Counted from the stretch's first letter, positions 6,959 through 13,851 are shown. The stretch: 15,478 nucleotides of DNA from SIG565 sp045646145 (GCA_045646145.1 JAZRKE010000023.1:1-15478), one strand, 5' to 3'. The notes: generated from the sequence alone by a model not told the origin. Program-made: numbers and translations.

Positions 6959-7537
6959 TCAAGCGGATTTGTCAGCTGCTCCGCCCTTGTCATTCCACTT
7001 TGTTGGTTGTGCTTCACCAAAGCGCTGATAATGCACAATTTCTCGCTGACGCAGGAATTTAAGAGGGTCGCGCACATCAGGGTCGTCGATTAGCCGTAGC
7101 AGATTATCATAGGTTGTTCTCGCCTTTTGCTCAGCGGCTAAGTCTTCGTGAAGGTCGGTAATAACATCGCCCTTAACACCGATATATGATGCTGTCCAAG
7201 GCACACCGCTGGCGGCTATCGGGTAAACACCTGCGGTATGGTCGACAAAGTAGGTGTCAAACCCTGCCTCTTTAATCTGCTCGGGTGTCATTTTACGTGT
7301 CAATTGTTGCACCATTGCCGATACCATTTCCATATGAGCGAGTTCTTCGGTAGCAACATCGGTCAATAATCCTTTAAGTTCAGCATATGGCATCGAATAC
7401 CTTTGCGACAGATAACGCATTGAAGCGCCCAACTCTCCGTCAGGTCCACCATACTGAGAAATAATTATCTTTGCAAACTTAGGATTTGGGTTTTTAATGT
7501 TAACGGGATACTGTAATTTTTTATTATATTGCCACAT
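6959..7537 (-). CDS. cotJC: Spore coat protein CotJC (manganese catalase fold)
   Basis: This is a 192-residue protein. The start is ATG 7535-7537, where the mature-type MWQYNKKLQYPVNIK begins and where the codon overlaps the cotJB stop (TAATG); a second ATG nine bases upstream is too close to the AGGAGG. The fold is the four-helix di-manganese catalase: a first ligand region EELAHMEMVSAM around residues 64-75, then HEDLAAEQKAR near 130, and REIVHYQRFGEA near 165. These Glu and His residues match the two-metal site. Members are built into the inner spore coat with CotJA and CotJB and may break down hydrogen peroxide, although the catalase activity of CotJC is not settled. Confidence 0.95.
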   Translation of the reverse strand: MWQYNKKLQYPVNIKNPNPKFAKIIISQYGGPDGELGASMRYLSQRYSMPYAELKGLLTDVATEELAHMEMVSAMVQQLTRKMTPEQIKEAGFDTYFVDHTAGVYPIAASGVPWTASYIGVKGDVITDLHEDLAAEQKARTTYDNLLRLIDDPDVRDPLKFLRQREIVHYQRFGEAQPTKWNDKGGAADKSA

Positions 7538-7800
7538 TAGTTGCATTCCTCCTCGTTATATTCCCAAGGCCAAGGATTATCCACCCAAGACCAACGGTTA
7601 CCTCTGACCTGAGTAGAGGTAACAATATACGGACCAAAGCGGCGCTCGTATTCGCCTACCAACGCTTCACGCTCTTTTTGAAGGCTCTGCCTTTTTTGAA
7701 GGGCGCGGGTATCCCACGGGTGAGTATCTAAATACATTCCGAATTCAAGTATCGCAAAATCGTAGGCGTGGATTTTCTTTCTTAAAGCGCACCTATTCAT
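7537..7800 (-). CDS. cotJB: Spore coat protein CotJB
   Basis: This is an 87-residue protein of normal family length with the typical LxxLDTHPWDTRAL motif around residues 19-34, a charged helix, FGPY near 55, and a Trp-rich C-terminus (RWSWVDNPWPWEY). Its start overlaps the cotJA stop as ATGA, and its stop shares one base with the cotJC start, so the three are translationally coupled. CotJB is needed for stable placement of CotJA and CotJC in the coat of Bacillus; the fine function is unknown. Confidence 0.95.
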   Translation of the reverse strand: MNRCALRKKIHAYDFAILEFGMYLDTHPWDTRALQKRQSLQKEREALVGEYERRFGPYIVTSTQVRGNRWSWVDNPWPWEYNEEECN

Positions 7801-8039
7801 TTACAGCCACCTGCCAAAAAAGGCTTATCAAGCTCAGGAAATACCGTTCCCCTATTAAAGCCCTCGTGGATGTCATAGGTATCCTTATAAAACTGCATCG
7901 GGATATAAGCCATAGCAAGTACCGTAGGGTCAGGTAAAGCCGACATATTTACAGAATCGTTATCCGATTCCGACATTCTAATGCCCCTTAAAGCATTCCT
8001 GACTGCAGGATCATCAAACATAAATTCTCTACTGTTCAA
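7797..8039 (-). CDS. cotJA: Spore coat protein CotJA
   Basis: The start is a TTG at 8037-8039, with AAGGAG 8 bases upstream; no ATG in this frame has a better site, and the first in-frame ATG (Met7) would have none. The 80-residue protein carries the CotJA core: LAMAYIPMQFYKDTYDI near residues 41-57 and GTVFPELDKPF near 64-74, ending in GGCK. The N-terminal 35 residues are variable and acidic. It is the first gene of the cotJABC operon, which in Bacillus is made in the mother cell under sigma-E. Confidence 0.93.
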   Translation of the reverse strand: MNSREFMFDDPAVRNALRGIRMSESDNDSVNMSALPDPTVLAMAYIPMQFYKDTYDIHEGFNRGTVFPELDKPFLAGGCK

Positions 8040-8069
8040 AATTGCTTCTCCTTTTTATAAATTCTTGTG

Positions 8070-8095
8070 ATTATACACCACAATATATAATATGA
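8070..8095 (-). promoter_or_regulatory. Possible sigma-E-like promoter of the cotJ operon
   Basis: On the minus strand TCATATT (8089-8095) fits the sigma-E -35 pattern, and 13 bases later comes TATAAT (8070-8075), which keeps only part of the sigma-E -10 but is a perfect sigma-A -10. It ends 30 bases before the cotJA start. The assignment leans on known sigma-E control of cotJ in Bacillus. Confidence 0.4.
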
Positions 8096-8169
8096 ACCGC
8101 ACTAACTAATGGTGTAAATTTACTCTATTTGTTTTTTAAAATAAATTTACTGAATTTGCCAAAATATAC

Positions 8170-8198
8170 TTGACAAACCGCATAAAGAGTGATATTCT
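8170..8198 (+). promoter_or_regulatory. feoA promoter
   Basis: Consensus TTGACA (8170-8175) and TATTCT (8193-8198) lie 17 bases apart. The expected start, near 8205, falls on the first base of the palindromic operator. Confidence 0.82.
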
Positions 8199-8204
8199 AT
8201 ATAC

Positions 8205-8222
8205 AGTTAGCATTAACTAACT
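8205..8222. promoter_or_regulatory. DtxR-type operator box 1 (feoA)
   Basis: The 18-bp palindrome AGTTAG-CATTAA-CTAACT begins 7 bases after the feoA -10, at the transcription start. Near-identical boxes occur at 8491 and 11212, and the layout resembles DtxR/IdeR boxes (TTAG...CTAA). It is probably bound by the iron regulator encoded at 10747-11109. Confidence 0.78.
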
Positions 8223-8245
8223 TGTGTTTTATCGAGGTGAAACTA

Positions 8246-8458
8246 ATGAACTTGACAAGCGCTGAGGCGGGAAAAGAATACATAATCAAGGCAATTGAAA
8301 CAGACGATGAAGAATTAAACGCTTTTCTGTTTTCTTTAGGTTGCTATAGCGGTGAGCCCATCACGGTTATTTCCCACTTAAAAGGCGGCTTAGTTGTTTC
8401 TATTAAGGACGGAAGATATAACATAGACTCACAGTTAGCTGAAGCAATTTTAATATAA
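8246..8458 (+). CDS. feoA: Ferrous iron transport protein A
   Basis: This is a 70-residue protein of normal FeoA size with the SH3-like fold pattern: a MNLTSAEAGKEYIIKAI start, LGCYSGEPITVIS near residues 31-43 and a final GRYNIDSQLAEAILI. FeoA is a small cytoplasmic partner of FeoB. The start ATG 8246-8248 follows GAGGTGA; a frame opening at 8189 overlaps the promoter and operator and is rejected. The end of the gene forms the left arm of a terminator, which separates its expression from that of feoB. Confidence 0.94.
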   Translation: MNLTSAEAGKEYIIKAIETDDEELNAFLFSLGCYSGEPITVISHLKGGLVVSIKDGRYNIDSQLAEAILI

Positions 8459-8479
8459 AACATTAGAATTGCTTTTTTT
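8442..8479 (+). terminator. Attenuator-like terminator between feoA and feoB
   Basis: AAGCAATTTTAAT (8442-8454, inside the last feoA codons) pairs with ATTAGAATTGCTT (8462-8474), 13 bp with one G-U pair and a 7-base loop, and a run of seven T (8473-8479) follows. It has every mark of an intrinsic terminator, yet lies inside what is usually one operon. Confidence 0.8.
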
Positions 8480-8490
8480 AACATCTCGCA

Positions 8491-8506
8491 GTTAGCAGTG
8501 GCTAAC
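8491..8506. promoter_or_regulatory. DtxR-type operator box 2 (feoA-feoB gap)
   Basis: GTTAGC-AGTG-GCTAAC is a perfect 6+6 palindrome with the same half-sites as the boxes at feoA and copA. It lies 12 bases after the T-run of the terminator and 38 bases before feoB. I see no good -35/-10 pair around it, so it may mark a weak second promoter or act as a roadblock to read-through. Confidence 0.65.
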
Positions 8507-8544
8507 ACCCCATTCTAAGAAACATAAAGTAGGAGGAAATTTAT

Positions 8545-10563
8545 ATGAGAATCGCTCTTGCCGGCAACCCGAACAGTGGTAAGACTACAATGTATAACGC
8601 GCTCACCGGTAAAAACGAACGCGTTGGCAACTGGGCAGGTGTTACAGTTGATAAAAAGGTAGCACCTATAAAGAAAAGTATTTATGAAGGAACCGAGGAA
8701 CTTATAGCTGTAGACCTGCCGGGTGCCTATTCAATGTCCCCCTTTACTTCGGAAGAAAGCATTACAAGCAGCTTTGTTAAAAACGAAAGCCCTGATGCTA
8801 TTATCAATATTGTTGATGCTACAAATCTAAGCAGAAGCCTTTTCTTTACGACTCAGCTTTTAGAGCTTGGGATACCCGTAGTTGTGGCACTTAACAAAAG
8901 TGATATTAACGAGAAAAAAGAAACTGTAATTGATGCAGCTTTATTATCAGAAGAGCTTGGTTGCCCTGTTTTTCAGACCGTTTCAACCTCATCCGACGGA
9001 CTGGGCGAGGTGGTTAAAGCTGCAGCTAAGCTTCGCGGTAAGGGGCAGAAAGCCCCATACTCTCAGGGCATTATCGACCTTACAAACAAACAGTCGGTAG
9101 AAGCTGCTGACAGGAAGCGTTTTACATATGTAAACAGTGTTGTTAAAAAGGTTGAAACCCGTAAAGTATTTACCAAAGACAGAAATGTGCAGGACAAAAT
9201 TGATGCTGTACTTACAAATAAATGGCTCGGTATTCCGATATTTGCCGTTATCATGTTCCTGGTATTCCAGATTTCTCAGGCGTGGCTCGGTCCGTGGATA
9301 GCCGAAGGCTACGAATTTGAAAACGGCACTACTATCCCCGGTCTTGTTACGATTCTGGAAATGTTCCAAGGCTTAGTAGCCGAATGGGTATCGGGCGCCG
9401 CCCCTATCCTACAGGCTTTACTTGTTGACGGTGTAATCGGCGGTGTAATTGCCGTTATAGGCTTCCTACCGCTCGTTATGGTAATGTATTCCCTCATTTC
9501 CTTACTTGAAGACTGTGGCTATATGGCTCGTGTGTCGGTAGTGCTCGACCCCATCTTTAAAAAGGTTGGTTTATCGGGTAAATCGGTAATTCCGTTTGTT
9601 ATCGGCACAGGCTGTGCAATACCGGGTGTTATGGCCTGCCGCACAATCAGAAATGAGCGAGAGCGCAGAGCTACGGCTATGCTTACCCCCTTTATGCCCT
9701 GCGGCGCAAAGCTTCCCGTAATCGCTCTTTTCGCAGGCGCATTCTTTGATGATGCTGAGTGGGTTGGCACAATAATGTACTTTGTAGGTATAGTTCTTAT
9801 ATTCCTATGTGCATTACTTGTTAACAAAATCGCAGGACACAAAAACAGAAAATCCTTCTTCATTATTGAATTACCCGAATATAAAATTCCGAGCCTTAAG
9901 CGTGCGGCGCTTTCAATGTGTTCACGCGGTTGGGCTTACATTGTAAAGGCAGGTACAGTAATTCTGCTTTGCAACACTGCCGTTCAGATTATGCAGACAT
10001 TTGACTGGACCTTCTCTGAAGCTGCAAGTGCCGATACCTCAATTCTCGCCACTATTGCAGGTCCATTTGCCTATCTGCTCGTTCCCGTTGTGGGGGTTCT
10101 CTCCTGGCAATTAGCCGCAGCCGCCATTACAGGCTTTATAGCAAAGGAAAATGTTGTTGGTACTCTGGCGGTTTGCTATGTTGGCCTTGAAAACCTTATT
10201 GATACCGAAAAACTCGCTCTAATGGAGGGTGCAGGAGCTGAGGTTGCCGGTGTATTTGCAATCACCAAAATTGCCGCTCTTGCCTACCTTATGTTTAACC
10301 TCTTCACTCCACCCTGCTTTGCCGCTATGGGTGCTATGAACTCTGAAATTAAGAGCAAAAAATGGCTGTTTGGTGGAATAGTTCTTCAGTTAGGTGTCGG
10401 ATTTACCATTGGCTTCGCAGTTTACCAGATAGGTACCCTTATTACTACGGGTACTTTTGGTGCCGGTTTTATCGGCGGTTTAATTGCTGTTATCGCTATG
10501 GTGCTTATCATAGCCTTACTCATTCTAAATACCAATAAACAATTAAAGAAAGAGTATGTATAA
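8545..10563 (+). CDS. feoB: Ferrous iron transporter FeoB
   Basis: This is a 672-residue inner-membrane Fe(2+) transporter. The N-terminal G domain is complete: P-loop GNPNSGKT (7-14), G2 Thr34 in GVTVDKK, G3 DLPG (57-60), G4 NKSD (117-120), and a G5-like TSS near 149. A GDI-type helical spacer (about 170-225) leads to the membrane part, which has two Gate regions. The first contains GTGCAIPGVMACRTIRNERE with the conserved Cys near residue 356 and PFMPCGAKLPV near 390; further hydrophobic helices continue to residue 665. GTP hydrolysis supports iron entry under anaerobic conditions. The start ATG 8545 follows GTAGGAGGA. The gene comes after the terminator and operator and is followed after 3 bases by the Cys-rich peptide gene. 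Confidence 0.97.
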   Translation: MRIALAGNPNSGKTTMYNALTGKNERVGNWAGVTVDKKVAPIKKSIYEGTEELIAVDLPGAYSMSPFTSEESITSSFVKNESPDAIINIVDATNLSRSLFFTTQLLELGIPVVVALNKSDINEKKETVIDAALLSEELGCPVFQTVSTSSDGLGEVVKAAAKLRGKGQKAPYSQGIIDLTNKQSVEAADRKRFTYVNSVVKKVETRKVFTKDRNVQDKIDAVLTNKWLGIPIFAVIMFLVFQISQAWLGPWIAEGYEFENGTTIPGLVTILEMFQGLVAEWVSGAAPILQALLVDGVIGGVIAVIGFLPLVMVMYSLISLLEDCGYMARVSVVLDPIFKKVGLSGKSVIPFVIGTGCAIPGVMACRTIRNERERRATAMLTPFMPCGAKLPVIALFAGAFFDDAEWVGTIMYFVGIVLIFLCALLVNKIAGHKNRKSFFIIELPEYKIPSLKRAALSMCSRGWAYIVKAGTVILLCNTAVQIMQTFDWTFSEAASADTSILATIAGPFAYLLVPVVGVLSWQLAAAAITGFIAKENVVGTLAVCYVGLENLIDTEKLALMEGAGAEVAGVFAITKIAALAYLMFNLFTPPCFAAMGAMNSEIKSKKWLFGGIVLQLGVGFTIGFAVYQIGTLITTGTFGAGFIGGLIAVIAMVLIIALLILNTNKQLKKEYV

Positions 10564-10566
10564 ACT

Positions 10567-10731
10567 ATGGAAAATTTTATAATTATTGCAGTTGTTTTGA
10601 TAATAGTTGTGGCTGTCAGCGTTTACATTATTAAGGCTAAAAAAAGCGGTAAAAAATGCATTGGTTGCCCCGACAGTAGCAGTTGCGGCAGTAATTGCAG
10701 CTCTTGTAGGTGCGGTTGCAAAAACAGATAA
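10567..10731 (+). CDS. FeoB-associated Cys-rich membrane protein
   Basis: A 54-residue peptide whose ATG lies 3 bases after the feoB stop. Residues 3-22 form one membrane helix (NFIIIAVVLIIVVAVSVYII), followed by a Lys-rich turn and seven Cys within residues 31-51 in a CxxC...C...C..C.C.C pattern. This matches the small Cys-rich proteins encoded after feoB in many Firmicutes, thought to replace FeoC or to bind iron at the cytoplasmic side. No separate ribosome binding site is visible apart from purines at the end of feoB (AAAGAAAGAG), so translation is probably coupled. The gene is shorter than most gene finders accept. Confidence 0.88.
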   Translation: MENFIIIAVVLIIVVAVSVYIIKAKKSGKKCIGCPDSSSCGSNCSSCRCGCKNR

Positions 10732-10732
10732 C

Positions 10733-10767
10733 AAAAAATCTCGGATTTATAAATCCGAGATTTTTTT
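10733..10767. terminator. Bidirectional terminator of the feoB and dtxR-type transcripts
   Basis: A perfect 17+17 palindrome centred between 10749 and 10750, with core TCTCGGATTTA, has A6 on the left and T7 on the right. It begins 2 bases after the Cys-rich gene and overlaps the stop codon of the minus-strand regulator, so it works in both directions. Confidence 0.93.
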
Positions 10768-11109
10768 AATAGCCTCAAAGGTTTCATTACTGATTACGTG
10801 CTCTATTCTACAGGCGTCTTCATCAGCCGTTTGTTTTTCTACACCTATTTTAATAAGAAAATTGGAAATAATAGTGTGGCGCTCGTAAATTTTTTCGGCG
10901 AGTTCCAAGCCAACATCGGTCAAAGTTAAAAAACCGTTTTTATCAACCGTTATATAACCGCCGCTTTTAAGGAGTCCTACCGCGCGGCTAACACTGGGCT
11001 TGGAATATCCCATATGCTCACCTACATCAATGCTTCTGACATTTCCTAATTTTTTAGACAGCACATATATTGTTTCGAGGTACATTTCGCCCGATTCCTG
11101 TAAGTGCAT
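10747..11109 (-). CDS. DtxR-family iron-dependent repressor
   Basis: This is a 120-residue protein with a winged helix-turn-helix at about residues 20-70 (SIDVGEHMGYSKPSVSRAV is the recognition region) and a helical dimer domain; the SH3 domain of longer DtxR proteins is absent. The metal site can be compared by position: Met9 matches Met10 of DtxR, and DACRIEH gives Cys100, Glu103 and His104, matching Cys102, Glu105 and His106. His78 matches His79. MntR has Asp and Glu in place of the Met and Cys, so iron is the more likely co-repressor. The start ATG 11107-11109 follows AAGGTGG. It lies between feoB and the ATPase and probably acts on the boxes at 8205, 8491 and 11212. Confidence 0.94.
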   Translation of the reverse strand: MHLQESGEMYLETIYVLSKKLGNVRSIDVGEHMGYSKPSVSRAVGLLKSGGYITVDKNGFLTLTDVGLELAEKIYERHTIISNFLIKIGVEKQTADEDACRIEHVISNETFEAIKKISDL

Positions 11110-11139
11110 TAATAACCCACCTTTTTTGTTGTTATTTAT

Positions 11140-11168
11140 ATTATATAATAATTAATTAAATATTTCAA
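11140..11168 (-). promoter_or_regulatory. Promoter of the DtxR-family regulator
   Basis: On the minus strand TTGAAA (11163-11168) and a perfect TATAAT (11140-11145) are 17 bases apart. No palindromic box overlaps it, so the regulator itself may be made constantly. Confidence 0.8.
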
Positions 11169-11181
11169 GCCCTTCTGTTTC

Positions 11182-11209
11182 TTGACAAATTTAAAATTAA
11201 TGATATAAT
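11182..11209 (+). promoter_or_regulatory. copA promoter
   Basis: Consensus TTGACA (11182-11187) and TATAAT (11204-11209) have a 16-base spacer ending in TGA, an extended -10. The next box begins 3 bases later. Confidence 0.85.
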
Positions 11210-11211
11210 TT

Positions 11212-11229
11212 AGTTAGCAAACACTAACT
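11212..11229. promoter_or_regulatory. DtxR-type operator box 3 (copA)
   Basis: AGTTAG-CAAACA-CTAACT shares both 6-base outer arms with the feoA box and covers the expected transcription start. Binding there would repress the ATPase gene. Confidence 0.78.
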
Positions 11230-11244
11230 GAAAGGTAAATTTTT

Positions 11245-13683
11245 ATGAATAAATATGATATAATCGGAATGACCTGTGCTGCCTGTGCCGCCCGAGTTGA
11301 AAAGGCGGTAAACAGTATAGCTTCAGTTGAATCCTGTGCAGTTAACCTGCTAACCAATTCGGTTACGGTTGAAGGCTCAGCCGATGCTTACACCGTTATA
11401 GCCGCCATTGAAAAAGCCGGATATAGCGCCTCGCTTTCGGGCGCCGAAAAACCGACCGAGACAAATGCCGAAAATAAGAATAATTCTATTGCACGGCGCC
11501 TTATTACTTCGGCGGTGATATTACTTATTCTTATGTACATTTCAATGGGACACGGTATGTTTGGGCTACCTCTACCCCAATTTTTAGCCACCACCCCATC
11601 GGCTAATGCGCTGAGCCAGTTGCTACTCTCTTTAGCGGTTATGGTTATTAATGGAAAATTCTTTACAAACGGCTTTAAGGGTTTAATTAACCGCTCGCCG
11701 AATATGGATACGCTCGTAAGCTTAGGCTCTGCCGCTTCCTTTATTTACAGTACGGCAAATTTATTTTTAATGCTCAATAATGAGGCACTCGCCCATTCAT
11801 ATCTGCACGACCTTTATTTTGAAGCCGCCGCTATGATACTCGTTATAATTACGGTTGGAAAACTGCTTGAGGAACGTTCAAAGGGCAAGACGACAAGCGC
11901 TATCGAGGCGCTGATAAGGTTATCCCCTAAAACCGCAACCGTTTTAGTGGACGGTGAAGAGAAGATAAAGAATATCTCCGAGGTGGCTATTGGTGATATA
12001 TTTATAGTAAAGCCCGGAGAAAGCATTCCCGTTGATGCCGAGATCATTGAGGGCTATTCTTCTATAAATGAAGCGACTCTAACGGGGGAGAGTTTGCCTA
12101 TAGATAAGCAAGTTGGCGATATGGTTTATGCCGCAACCATTAATCAGGCAGGTTTTATAAAATGTAGAGCTATAAGCGAATATAAAGATACCTCTTTTGC
12201 CAAGATAATTCAGCTTGTAAGTGATGCCGCCGCCACAAAAGCGCCTATCGGCAAAATTGCCGATAAGGTATCGGGTATATTTGTTCCTATAGTTTTGGGT
12301 ATTTCGCTTATCACACTTATTGTGTGGTTGCTGCTTGATTCGTCGCTCGGCTTTGCACTCGCCAGAGCAGTATCGGTGCTGGTTATCAGCTGCCCATGCG
12401 CTTTAGGACTTGCCACACCCGTTGCCATAATGGTAGGAAACGGAATCGGCGCTAAAAACGGAATTCTATTTAAATCGGCTGAGGTGCTTGAAAAAACTGC
12501 AAAAGCAAAAATTGTTTGCTTTGATAAAACAGGTACCATTACGGAGGGACACCCCGAGGTTACCGATATTTATCCCGTCAGCTGTAGTGAAAACGAGTTA
12601 TTAATTTTTGCCGCATCACTCGAAAAGCAGAGCGAACACCCCTTATCGAAAGCTATTATTCAAAAGAGCGAAGAACTTGGTATTAAGACCTTTACTGTTA
12701 CAGATTTTAAGGCTATAGCAGGCGGCGGAATTCAGGCAAAAAGAGATAGTTCTTTGCTTTTCGGCGGAAATTACCGCTTTATAAAGAATAAGGCAAAGAT
12801 ATCCAACGATATTTTGGAATATTGTAACGCTCTCTCTGAAAGCGGAAAAACCCCTATGCTATTTGCCAAGAACGATAAACTGCTTGGAATAATTGCCGTT
12901 GCAGATACTATTAAAAAGGACTCCAAAAAGGCTATTAAAAGGCTCCATAAGATGGGCATTAAAACCGTTATGCTCACTGGCGACAATAATAATACCGCAA
13001 GACGAATTGCAGCACTTTCCTCCATTGATGAGGTTTATGCTGAGCTTTTACCGGAAGATAAAAATGCAGTTATAGATGGCTTTAAAAAGGACGGTACAGT
13101 AATTATGGTAGGAGACGGTATTAACGATGCCCCCGCTTTAACCAGTGCCGACATAGGAATAGCGCTAAGCTCCGGCTCGGATATTGCTATTGATGCGGGT
13201 GATATAGTTCTTACAAATAACGCTTTAACACTTGTTCCCGCCGCCATAACGCTGTCCCGCAAAACCCTCTCCACCATTCACGGAAATCTATTCTGGGCAT
13301 TTTTCTATAATGCGCTTTGTATTCCACTGGCGGCAGGTGTATTTGTAAATATTTTAGGCTTTACCGTAAGCCCGATGCTCGCAGCAGCTGCTATGTGCCT
13401 ATCGGATATATGCGTTGTAGGAAACGCACTAAAACTTAATTTTGTTAATATTTTAGGAGAAGGGAAAAAAGATATGAAAAAGATTTTGAAAATTGAAGGT
13501 ATGATGTGTCCGCATTGCGAAAATCGCGTTAAAACGCTCTTGGAAGGCGTTTTTGGAATTAGCGAGGCAAAGGTTTCACATAAATCGGGAACCGCCGAAA
13601 TAACCCTCACAGAGAATATTTCAGACGATACCTTGGTTTCACTAATTACGGGAGCAGGATATAAGGTAACTGAAATTAAATAA
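11245..13683 (+). CDS. copA: Copper-translocating P1B-type ATPase with C-terminal metal-binding domain
   Basis: This is an 812-residue membrane ATPase. In order: an N-terminal heavy-metal domain (GMTCAAC, Cys11 and Cys14), two amphipathic/membrane helices from about residue 85, the actuator motif TGES (280-283), the transport motif CPC (383-385), the phosphorylation site DKTGT (Asp427), the HP motif (His465-Pro466), and GDGIND (623-628). FYNALCIPLAAG in helix 7 and the Met and Ser of MCLSD in helix 8 are the Cu(+) selectivity pattern. A linker to residue 743 leads to a second metal domain with GMMCPHC (Cys755, Cys758). It pumps Cu(+) out of the cytoplasm. It starts 16 bases after the iron-type box, with AAAGG as ribosome binding site; no CsoR or CopY gene is near. 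The C-terminal domain resembles a fused CopZ chaperone. Confidence 0.93.
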   Translation: MNKYDIIGMTCAACAARVEKAVNSIASVESCAVNLLTNSVTVEGSADAYTVIAAIEKAGYSASLSGAEKPTETNAENKNNSIARRLITSAVILLILMYISMGHGMFGLPLPQFLATTPSANALSQLLLSLAVMVINGKFFTNGFKGLINRSPNMDTLVSLGSAASFIYSTANLFLMLNNEALAHSYLHDLYFEAAAMILVIITVGKLLEERSKGKTTSAIEALIRLSPKTATVLVDGEEKIKNISEVAIGDIFIVKPGESIPVDAEIIEGYSSINEATLTGESLPIDKQVGDMVYAATINQAGFIKCRAISEYKDTSFAKIIQLVSDAAATKAPIGKIADKVSGIFVPIVLGISLITLIVWLLLDSSLGFALARAVSVLVISCPCALGLATPVAIMVGNGIGAKNGILFKSAEVLEKTAKAKIVCFDKTGTITEGHPEVTDIYPVSCSENELLIFAASLEKQSEHPLSKAIIQKSEELGIKTFTVTDFKAIAGGGIQAKRDSSLLFGGNYRFIKNKAKISNDILEYCNALSESGKTPMLFAKNDKLLGIIAVADTIKKDSKKAIKRLHKMGIKTVMLTGDNNNTARRIAALSSIDEVYAELLPEDKNAVIDGFKKDGTVIMVGDGINDAPALTSADIGIALSSGSDIAIDAGDIVLTNNALTLVPAAITLSRKTLSTIHGNLFWAFFYNALCIPLAAGVFVNILGFTVSPMLAAAAMCLSDICVVGNALKLNFVNILGEGKKDMKKILKIEGMMCPHCENRVKTLLEGVFGISEAKVSHKSGTAEITLTENISDDTLVSLITGAGYKVTEIK
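13455..13476 (+). promoter_or_regulatory. Internal Shine-Dalgarno and ATG before the CopZ-like domain
   Basis: AGGAGAAGGG at 13455-13464 is followed, after 9 purine-rich bases, by the in-frame ATG 13474-13476 (Met744 of CopA). Initiation there would give a 69-residue free CopZ-like chaperone beginning MKKILKIEGMMC, the usual start of free CopZ proteins. Whether ribosomes use it cannot be seen from the sequence. Confidence 0.45.
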
Positions 13684-13687
13684 TTTC

Positions 13688-13716
13688 TTGATAAAATTTG
13701 AATGTTGTGATAATAT
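13688..13716 (+). promoter_or_regulatory. Promoter of the tRNA gene
   Basis: TTGATA (13688-13693), 17 bases, then TAATAT (13711-13716) preceded by TGTGA. It begins 4 bases after the copA stop, and no terminator lies between copA and this promoter. Confidence 0.6.
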
Positions 13717-13719
13717 ATA

Positions 13720-13767
13720 TTAGCCAAAGTATTTAAAATTTGATTCGTGTTTGAATACTTTAGCTAA
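13720..13767 (+). other. Long hairpin in the tRNA leader
   Basis: TTAGCCAAAGTATT (13720-13733) pairs with AATACTTTAGCTAA (13754-13767), 13 of 14 positions, over a 20-base loop. It has no T-tract. It begins about where the tRNA transcript should start, so it is either a 5' leader structure of the tRNA precursor or a leaky end for copA mRNA. Confidence 0.55.
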
Positions 13768-13772
13768 GCTCT

Positions 13773-13849
13773 GCGCCATTAGCTCAGCTGGATAGAGCGC
13801 TGTCCCCCGACGGCAGTTGTCGCTGGTTCGAACCCAGTATGGCGCGCCA
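13773..13849 (+). tRNA. tRNA-Arg (anticodon CCG), CCA encoded
   Basis: A full cloverleaf: acceptor GCGCCAT/ATGGCGC (7 bp), D stem GCTC/GAGC, anticodon stem CTGTC/GGCAG with one T-G pair, T arm GCTGG-TTCGAAC-CCAGT, discriminator G, and encoded CCA (13847-13849). The anticodon loop CCCCGAC (13805-13811) puts CCG at 13807-13809, reading the arginine codon CGG. Position 33 is C instead of the near-universal U, and position 38 is C. All stems pair, so decay is not evident. A strong terminator follows 3 bases later. Confidence 0.9.
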
Positions 13850-13851
13850 AC

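Noticed and set aside
8099..8112. Possible fourth iron box (CACTAAC) upstream of cotJA
   Set aside because: Only one half-site is present; the other arm at the proper spacing does not match GTTAG.
8989..9369. 126-codon minus-strand open frame inside feoB
   Set aside because: It is the antisense of a complete, well-conserved FeoB; no ribosome binding site or independent signal supports it.
13720..13767. T-box or riboswitch before the tRNA
   Set aside because: The hairpin precedes a tRNA rather than a synthetase gene, and no T-box or known aptamer sequence is recognisable.
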